Below, in pieces: positions 57,351-64,000 of a stretch of 64,000 nucleotides of DNA. Positions within the stretch are counted from its first letter, which is position 1. The number at the start of each line of letters is the position of its first letter. This DNA is from Brienomyrus brachyistius. Taxonomy: Eukaryota; Chordata; Actinopteri; Osteoglossiformes; Mormyridae. The notes beneath the pieces were generated by a model, which searched no databases, had not been told where the DNA came from, and saw nothing but the letters and a program-made list of their open reading frames with translations. The stretch is taken from contig NC_064542.1 in the NCBI RefSeq assembly GCF_023856365.1, positions 19,692,863 to 19,756,862 of the forward strand, given 5' to 3'. The position numbers were made by a program, and so were the translations under genes.

Positions 57351-58150
57351 TGAAATCGTGCCACCGCCAAATGTAATCACTGTCCAATCACAGCTATCTA
57401 GCAAGCGATGGGCATGGTCACGGAAACCGGAGAGGGACAATTACGTAAGATCTAATCGATGAGGTGACAGCCACTGTAGGACAGGCGATGGCCACAATCA
57501 CTACACCCCAGCTGTGGCCAGTACAGTAATTGTACATTACTGTAATTTGAAAAACGTTCGAAAGAGATATACTGTATTTTGAAAGTCAATAAAATTCAGT
57601 AAATAGCAACGCTGTTCGTTATATTACCTTATATTCATGTAATAAATTTACATATTTCAATGAGATGTAAATCTGCCTGAGACATAAAAAAGGAAAGAAA
57701 ATCATTTATAATGATTGTCTGCTTATAGTAATCAATTTCACCCAGGCAGACGTGATCACTACAAGCAGTTTCCACTGTATTTTAACTTGATAGTAATGCC
57801 ATCATCGCAAGTGTAAATTTTAAGTATAGCCTTTACTACACATTGTCCTCTTCCATCAGTCCACTTCGCACTGATGCACCAAACATTTGTGTGATCGATA
57901 GAATGCTCAACCCTAGTTGGAGGTATCGAATGATGTCGCCAATACGAATGTGGATCGTAGAGTGACTTCCTTGCCCTGGAATACATATTTGAAAGTGCTC
58001 CAGAATAGACATCAGAACTACTTATATGGCTGTCACCTTATCGATTAGATCTTAAGCGATTGTCCCAGCCCGGTTTCCGCGACCACACCCAACACTTGCT
58101 AAATAGCTGTGATTGGACAGTGCTTACATTTCGTGGTGGCACAATTTTCA
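57351..58150. mobile_element. MITE-like element with about 120-bp inverted repeats
   Basis: The left arm 57351-57474 (TGAAATCGTGCCACCGCC ... CTAATCGATGAGGTGACAGCC) pairs with the right arm 58026-58150 read in reverse (TGAAAATTGTGCCACCACG ... CTAATCGATAAGGTGACAGCC). CACTGTCCAATCACAGCTAT is shared by both arms. The interior of about 550 bp has no transposase. The element is absent at the matching position upstream of gene B (after TGCAGGATGGAGTACAGG), so it inserted after the B/D duplication. Confidence 0.75.
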
Positions 58151-58330
58151 CTCCATACATGACGGTGTACAGGCCCGGTGTCTAGGGGAGGCATGGACAG
58201 GCTTAACCCGCCCCCAGATGACCTCAGGCCCCCCCACTGCACTTAGATTCTCAGATAGAAAGACAAGTTTAAAAAAATAAACAAATAAGAAAATATTGTA
58301 TACATTGTTAAAAAAATAGGAAGCTGAACT

Positions 58331-58500
58331 GGGGGGTGTTCCACAAAGCAAGATTTCTCGGTTAGCTGGGTTTAACTTAGCTAGAAGTCATGGTTGTCCA
58401 GTAGAAAAGTTCCTTACCTAAACTCTTATTGGACAATCATGAGTTTTAGCTTAAGTTAAACTCAGCTAACCAAGTAATCCTGCCTCATGGAACACCCCCC
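58331..58500. mobile_element. Short palindromic MITE
   Basis: The ends GGGGGGTGTTCCACAAAGCA and TGCCTCATGGAACACCCCCC are inverted copies. Inner blocks GGTTAGCTGGGTTTAACTTAGCT and AGCTTAAGTTAAACTCAGCTAACC also pair, as do TTGTCCAGTAG and CTTATTGGACAA. The whole 170-bp unit could fold into one hairpin. Confidence 0.8.
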
Positions 58501-58504
58501 TGGT

Positions 58505-59065
58505 TATAGGTTTCCCCTGCTTTTGTCCTGTTCACTTCCATTCCTGTTTGTATTTTGGTTCCATGTTAATTATACTAGTGTAATACTTCTCAGTGCTTCT
58601 TACTTTCAGTGTTTGTTGGAGTTTTCCTAGTCTTGTGCTCATTAGTATAAGTTACTGCGCTTGTTGCCTGTTTTCCCTGGTTATTAGCTTGAATAACCAT
58701 TGTTATTGGTTAATTGTCTTATGTGGCACATCTGTCTCTTTGTTAGCTCGGCTGTCTGTTGTATTTAAGTGTTTGCCCTCTTTTTGTTCCTTGTTGATTC
58801 ATTGTGAGTGTTACTGTGTGTGTGTTACTCTCTTCTATTGCACACTCATATTCCCTGTGTTCTACTTCAGTCTGTTTATTCTATATTTTTAAGGTAATTC
58901 CTCTTTTTCCCTCTCTTTTGGTTTTCTGACCCCTTGTGGTTCTTTTATTTTATCACTTTACCCATTGTGTTCAGGGGGTTCAATAAATGCCTTTGTCTTG
59001 GAGCTTTTACAGTAAGTCGATCGACACCCTGTTTTCCTGCCTTCCCCATGCTGCGTCACAACAAA
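58505..59065 (+). other. Possible solo LTR
   Basis: This pyrimidine-rich stretch has a TATTTAAG at about 58761, an AATAAATG at about 58982 and a terminal GCGTCACAACA. The internal GACCCCTTGTGGTTC matches a similar stretch at 37640. The order of TATA-like box, poly(A) signal and CA end fits an LTR. The 5' end and target duplication were not found. Confidence 0.4.
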
Positions 59066-59350
59066 GTCTAACCCCAGTCATTGGTGCAGACTTCTGCTCT
59101 TCTGAGAGGTTTGTTTTCTTAGCTTGCTTAAGATTATTGCGTAGCCTTTAGGTCTTTTTGGCACCGAAAAGCTTTGTATTGCATATGTGTGGTCTTTTTG
59201 TGAAAAATAATGTTAGGATATAGCAGGGGTCTCCAACTTTTCAGAATTAAAAACACAATTGTGGAGCTTTCTTTCCGGTGAAATTGGGAGTACATTCAGT
59301 ACATTGCGTTTTGGTAGTTACGATGTTTTCATCCCATTGGAGTGTGATCA

Positions 59351-59706
59351 GGGGCGGCATGGTGGTACAGTGGTTAGCACTGCTGCCTCACACCTCTGTG
59401 TTCCGGGTTCGAGTCTCCGCCTGGGTCACATGTGTGTAGAGTTTGCATGTTTTCCCCATGTTGTCGTGGGGTTTCCTCCGGGTACTCCGGTTTCCCCCCA
59501 CAGTCCAAAAACATGCTGAGGCTAATTGGACTTGCTAAATTGCCCGTAGGTGTGCATGTGTGAGTGAATGGTGTGTGAGTGTGCCCTGCGATGGGCTGGC
59601 CTCCCATCCTGGGTTGTTCCCTGCCTCGTGCCCATTGCTTCCGGGATAGGCTCCAGACCCCCCGCGACCCAATAGGATGAGCGGTTTGGAAAATGGATGG
59701 ATGGAA
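59351..59706 (+). mobile_element. tRNA-SINE copy 6, full length
   Basis: The head GGCATGGTGGTACAGTGGTTAGCAC, B box GGGTTCGAGTCTCC, complete body and GGATGGATGG tail are present. It lies upstream of gene D and downstream of gene E. Target duplications were not obvious. Confidence 0.85.
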
Positions 59707-59898
59707 ATCATGGCTTTTTGGTTTTCTCAGAATAGCAGTCCAGAAGCTGTAAGCCCGGCCACACATATTGCCTCCTATTCGACAGGTATAGGACCTCCAT
59801 GCCAAGATAATCCAACAGAGACACATTTGGCTTAATCCTCCGCCTGGCTCAATTAATGCTAAGAATAAAAAAACAGTCATATTATTTAATTTCATTCA

Positions 59899-60475
59899 GC
59901 ATTTATTACACTTTTGTTTCATGTAAAATGTATGGAAGTTGCCTTTACTGAGCAAAACCTGAGAAACTACTTCTGCAGAACTACAGAAAAGCCCCAGAAG
60001 CATTTTACAAAAGAGTAATATTGACTAAAGAAGACGCTGATATAACATTGTTACCCGCAATCTAACGGGTACAATTTAGCTTCAGAACAGACACTTGGGT
60101 TTTATTGCCTATTAAACAAATATTGAACCAACAAGTGGTGTTAAAAGTAGTATACGTATGCAGTTCAGTCTATCCTAACATGAATTGTGTAATAAAATCG
60201 TACAAAATTTTCGGTAATCCTACTTTTAAACAGATTTCTCTTAGCAAAAATAAAAGAACATCAATTTATAAAATATTACGATGGACTAGAATTAAGAGGA
60301 AAAGAGACTGCAGAAATGTACAAATATAAAATACACGTTTTACACAAACATTTTTTCAAAGAAAACACTGACAGTAAAATGCTATATGCATTGTTTTTCT
60401 TAATGGAAAATGAGAACTAGTAGCATTTTACAAACCAATTGCACCAGTTTAATTTGTACTCCAGTATTGTCTCCT
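59899..60475 (-). other. 3' UTR of NITR gene E with poly(A) signal
   Basis: TTTATTACACTTTTGTTTC gives AATAAA on the minus strand near 59902. The sequence follows the gene C 3' UTR, except for a different stretch at about 60066-60235. Confidence 0.6.
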
Positions 60476-62458
60476 TTAAATCAGGATGAGGGTGCAGTAG
60501 ATGAGGGAGAGAGTCAGCAGGACAGAGAGAAGGACTATCATTCTTATGATGGAGAGCCAGATCAGGATATGCATGTGCGCATCTGATAAGGGAAGAGATC
60601 ATGTTTTAATGCTCCTGTAGTAAGTGAAGTTGACGCTATTATAAAACAGTATGTGACTTGCCCATTCATCTAAAAATAAGTATCAAATACAGGGTTTTGA
60701 TGAATCTTTAAGCTATTCCAGTAAACAAGGGAAACAACAAACTGATCATTTAAAATGAGCGAAGTCTGTCCAGTATAAACAATCGATACACATTAGGTTG
60801 GACACAAAATAGTAAAGGTTAAGCATTACAACCAATACACACATGAAAGTGCAAATGAAGAGCAATCAGCACATAAGCAAAGGTATCTATACAGTATAAA
60901 GGTACCACTGGTATGGTGAATGTTATGGTGTATTTTCAGTGCATTTTCAAAGCACAGAACACTATGCTGAAAACCTTTCTATTAAACACGTACTTTGTAC
61001 TAAACATGTTTTTCACAAATATAAACTTATTTCTAGCTTTTTTGAAAAAATAACATCATTTGTGCCATTTAAACCTTGGATTCAAAGGTTTTATTTCTCA
61101 CATGTACGGTATACAGTCAGACTGTAACCTGCAGTGAAATGAATGATAGTCAACTCCGGCATAAAAAAAATAAAACGTTCATAATTTTTATGAGAATGGT
61201 GTCCATACTACACGTTAAATGCTTTGTGGTTGTCAGGATAAATAATCCAGGATCCATGACCATGTTTAGACTAAATGTTTCTGTCTTACTCCAGACATCT
61301 ACCTTACTAACTATAATAGATTTTATTAAAAACGCACCTTCCATGTGAATCTTTGTCCCATTGCCAAACAGCATCTCCCCACACATGGCCACAGCGCAGT
61401 AGTAAGTCCCAGTATCAGAGGGGCTGAGGTTCCCCTTGGGGAGGCTGTAGACGCAGCTCCGTGTAGGAGATCCAGCCTCAGGGCTCTTCTCACACTCATC
61501 ACTCCTGTTCCCATGGCTGTAAATGACTCCTGGAAGGGATTCTCCTGATCCATGTCTGAACCAGTAAACACTGTGTTCTCCTGCACAGCTCCCAGTCTCT
61601 ATTGTACACTGCAGGCTCACAGAGTCTCCAGGCTGCACTGTGTCAGACACAGGCTGCTGTACTACTGTGTGAGTCTTTGGGTTGGATCCTGGAAAAAGGT
61701 CATGATTTTCATCAGTCAGTTTTCACAGTCAATTTTTAAATGTGCTGCCTGAAAAATATACTTATAAAATTATTGCAGAATACAGCTGAGTGAATCAGTC
61801 ATCAAGGGTTGTAATAAAGTTCTTATTATAGTTACTGATCAACTTCTTTTAATATGTTTATAAAATTTGTAAAGTTTCATATATTTTATAATTACCTGAT
61901 ATTAGTAAAAAGGTTGCAGTAGGAATCTGGAATTTAAGCATGTAGCCAAAGAGTGCACAGTAATATACACCAGAGTCAGAGGTCTTTGCTTCGGAAATTT
62001 TCAGATTAAACATGTTTTGCTCTATCTGCAGAGTAAATCTCTGCTTGTCATTAATCTTTTCGTAAGATGTGTATCCTGATCCTGTGTATGAAGCTAATAT
62101 TACCTGTGGCATCGTTCCAACAATGTGCCTGAACCAAATCATGTTTGCAAAACTAATATTAAATGTAGTGTTGCATTTGAGTACCACATTTTCCCCAGGC
62201 TGTACTCTCACTGTTGCCTTTGGCTGAATAATGTCATTTGTCATCGTCAAACCTTGTAAAAGACAGTAAATTGGTGCGTTATTACTTGGAATACTCAAGT
62301 ACTGTGAAATTCCAAATAAACACGTTATAACAAATCAGTATAGCAAATCTGAATTAAATTAACAGTAATAACTAATTCTCTGGTAGCCATACTCAGATTA
62401 AGTCTCACTTACCCGTTTCAGCGATCAGCACAAGAGCCACAAAGATTCTGATCATCAT
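60476..62458 (-). CDS. nitr: NITR gene E: activating-type receptor with divergent V domain
   Basis: Four minus-strand exons: leader 62458-62413 (MMIRIFVALVLIAETG), V 62252-61896, I 61688-61338 and membrane/tail 60582-60476 (stop TAA). They give 287 codons including the stop. The V domain is unlike A-D: GENVVLKCNTTF, MIWFRHIVG and DSGVYYCALFG. Its C-terminal strand reads FQIPTATFLLISG, so the J-like FGxG motif is lost. The I domain is the standard six-cysteine form ending NGTKIHMEG, and its donor reads GTGCGT. The last exon encodes MHILIWLSIIRMIVLLSVLL and stops after YCTLILI, with almost no tail. The membrane arginine implies an adaptor-coupled activating role. The intron before the last exon is only about 755 bp, against 5.7 kb in gene C. 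Confidence 0.82.
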
Positions 62459-62544
62459 TGCAGATCTTGTCCCCTCACTGCAATATGTGGTTGTATCATG
62501 AAAAATCAAGGTGTCATTAGAATCTTCATAATGGGTGGAGCAGG

Positions 62545-62553
62545 GTGTGTGTG

Positions 62554-62606
<53 letters not shown>
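62545..62606. repeat. (GT)n(AT)n microsatellite upstream of gene E
   Basis: About 25 GT units with one GC interruption are followed by a short AT run, about 90 bp upstream of the gene E start codon on the minus strand. Confidence 0.9.
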
Positions 62607-63480
62607 TTTACATCAGCTGATTGGTAGATTCACTGATCTAATTTTTCCAGCTGGGCTACATTTTTCCATACATATTAGTAATATGCTATAAATTTCTGTA
62701 CATGTGTTAATGGGAAACAATTCTATTATATTATATTCTATCATTAACAATTCTATTATGTTATATCTATGGATTTTAAGGCCATTCGTATAATAATGTT
62801 CAGTTTATAATGTCGTTATCACATACACTTTCATATATGAATTTCAATACTATGAAACTAAAACGTGGTCAGTAGTTGGAACTTTAATTTTCTGATTTTT
62901 GTTTGTTTTAGAGTGATTCACTATACTGCGTAATGACAATATGTTCATTTGGGTTGTTTGCACATTTTTGCATGCATTTTTCGGCTTTTTTGACATCAGC
63001 TTTGTAATGTGAGCAATGCCAATGTGAATACAATTTTAACAAGGCAAACTCACTATTTCCAATACATCCAGATAGGATTATTCTGGATCATTCTAAGCCA
63101 GGCTAAACATTGTGATTCATACTTCTGGTCTTTGTAATATTGTTGTACATTAACCCTTTGTGGAAAATTGCCATTGTTTTCTCATTCTCTGCAGTAGTAT
63201 ATGCTTGAAATATACATTACTGTTACCCATATCATTTTTGCATCTCCTAAACATTTGCATTGACATTATGTTCACTGCTACCATTAGGTATGATCACCTC
63301 ATAATAATAATAAAAAATAACGTGTATTAACTCTTTACTTAACTCTTTACTTATTAGAGCCCTTTAGAGTGTGGTCACAGTTAAACCACGGAAGACAGAG
63401 CTAAGGCTGCAACAGACCCACTAACTAGCAACACAGAGAAAACTGAAAGAAGCACAAGCTTTGCTGTAAGAGTCTAAACT
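62607..63480. other. Unassigned AT-rich spacer upstream of gene E
   Basis: No exon was recognised. The upstream box of genes A-D is not present here. Only short local repeats such as CAATTCTATTATRTTATATTC at 62720-62765 were seen. Confidence 0.35.
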
Positions 63481-63481
63481 T

Positions 63482-63967
63482 TCCATGGCTGTAACTGACT
63501 CCTGGAAGGGATTCTCCTGATCAATTAATATATTTTTCAATGTAATTTGTGTGCTGAATTTCCACCAAAAACAAACTGCATCTAGAATATGATCAGAAAA
63601 ATATTTCCTTTAATGTGAGAAATGTTAATACCTCCATTCGATACCTCCATTTCTGTTTTCTCACAGAAAAATATATACTTCTCATTCCACTGCATTATAT
63701 TTCTGAATTTGATGATTCTGTCTTTCAGAATATTAAATGATTGATTTCATCACATTTTTTTTCACTTTGTAGCATTTTGGGTTAAAGTTGTGAAATGTTG
63801 CCTCTAATGCAAATTTGAAAGTTGATACTATTAGAAGAGGTCTCTGGCTGATACTTAGCTTAAATCAAAACATGGAATGAGTGTCGTCTTTGGGAAATGA
63901 ACATTGTCTCTCGCTTCAACTGTCAAGAGTGGACTAGGCTGAACAACAGTACCGCTTAATGCCATAT
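63482..63967 (-). pseudogene. nitr: NITR relic F: decayed V exon with a stray I-exon scrap
   Basis: The V exon of an A/C-like gene is recognisable from its acceptor at 63967 down to about 63600 (minus strand), with matches such as CTCTTCTAATAGTATC and the reverse of GGTCTCTGGCTGATA. A 13-bp deletion relative to gene C (around 63907) removes the first Ig cysteine region and shifts the frame. The J-like end is unrecognisable. A 40-bp scrap matching the I exon (CTCCTGGAAGGGATTCTCCTGATC) lies at 63482-63522, cut off from its neighbours. No product is expected. Confidence 0.75.
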
Positions 63968-64000
63968 CTAAAAAAAAGAAAAATACAAACAAATAACTGA

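Overview
The window looks like a teleost fish nuclear genome segment. It contains intron-split vertebrate genes with GT-AG splice sites, fish tRNA-derived SINEs, Tc1-like and hAT elements, an APE-type LINE, Ty3/Gypsy remnants, and a cluster of receptors with the two-Ig layout of novel immune-type receptors (NITRs), a family known from bony fish. The species was not identified. All calls come from reading the sequence; no database search was run, and percent identities were not computed.

Layout. (1) 30-4364, plus strand: the last six coding exons of a glypican, best matched to glypican-2 (gpc2). A tRNA-SINE lies in one intron, and a long AT-rich stretch with no clear gene follows. (2) 8131-12830: a SINE with an internal 49-bp duplication, then two decayed LINE copies joined head to tail. 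(3) 13007-20759, plus strand: two incomplete copies of a system-A-type amino acid transporter (SLC38A2/A4-like). Their exon sets are complementary. They share a recently duplicated 3' end, and both carry splice-site or frame lesions. (4) 21-32 kb: gene-poor DNA with a SINE, a LINE tail, a (GT)n(AT)n microsatellite, a strong hairpin, a degenerate minisatellite and a broken Ty3/Gypsy element. (5) 32816-63969, minus strand: an NITR cluster of five apparently complete genes (A-E) and one relic (F).

Each NITR gene has a leader exon, a V-type Ig exon and a six-cysteine I-type Ig exon. Genes A, B and D continue with an uncharged membrane segment and two tail exons carrying two ITIM-like tyrosines, so they are probably inhibitory. 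Genes C and E end in one exon whose membrane segment holds an arginine, followed by a very short tail, so they are probably activating and likely need an adaptor. Exon lengths sum to a multiple of three in all five genes. The cluster grew by block duplication: A resembles C at the 5' end, B resembles D throughout, and C resembles E at the 3' end. The I exons are nearly uniform while the V exons differ.

The most unusual object is a 3.7-kb non-autonomous LTR element (45524-49213) inside the long intron of gene C. Its two 279-bp LTRs look identical and it has a 5-bp target duplication. A 10-nt site just after the 5' LTR is the reverse complement of the predicted transcript 5' end, which suggests Tf1/sushi-type self-priming. 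It has no recognisable pol. Instead it carries one long proline-rich reading frame built from 13-residue repeats, broken only by one extra C. A hAT derivative with an 8-bp target duplication sits in the same intron.
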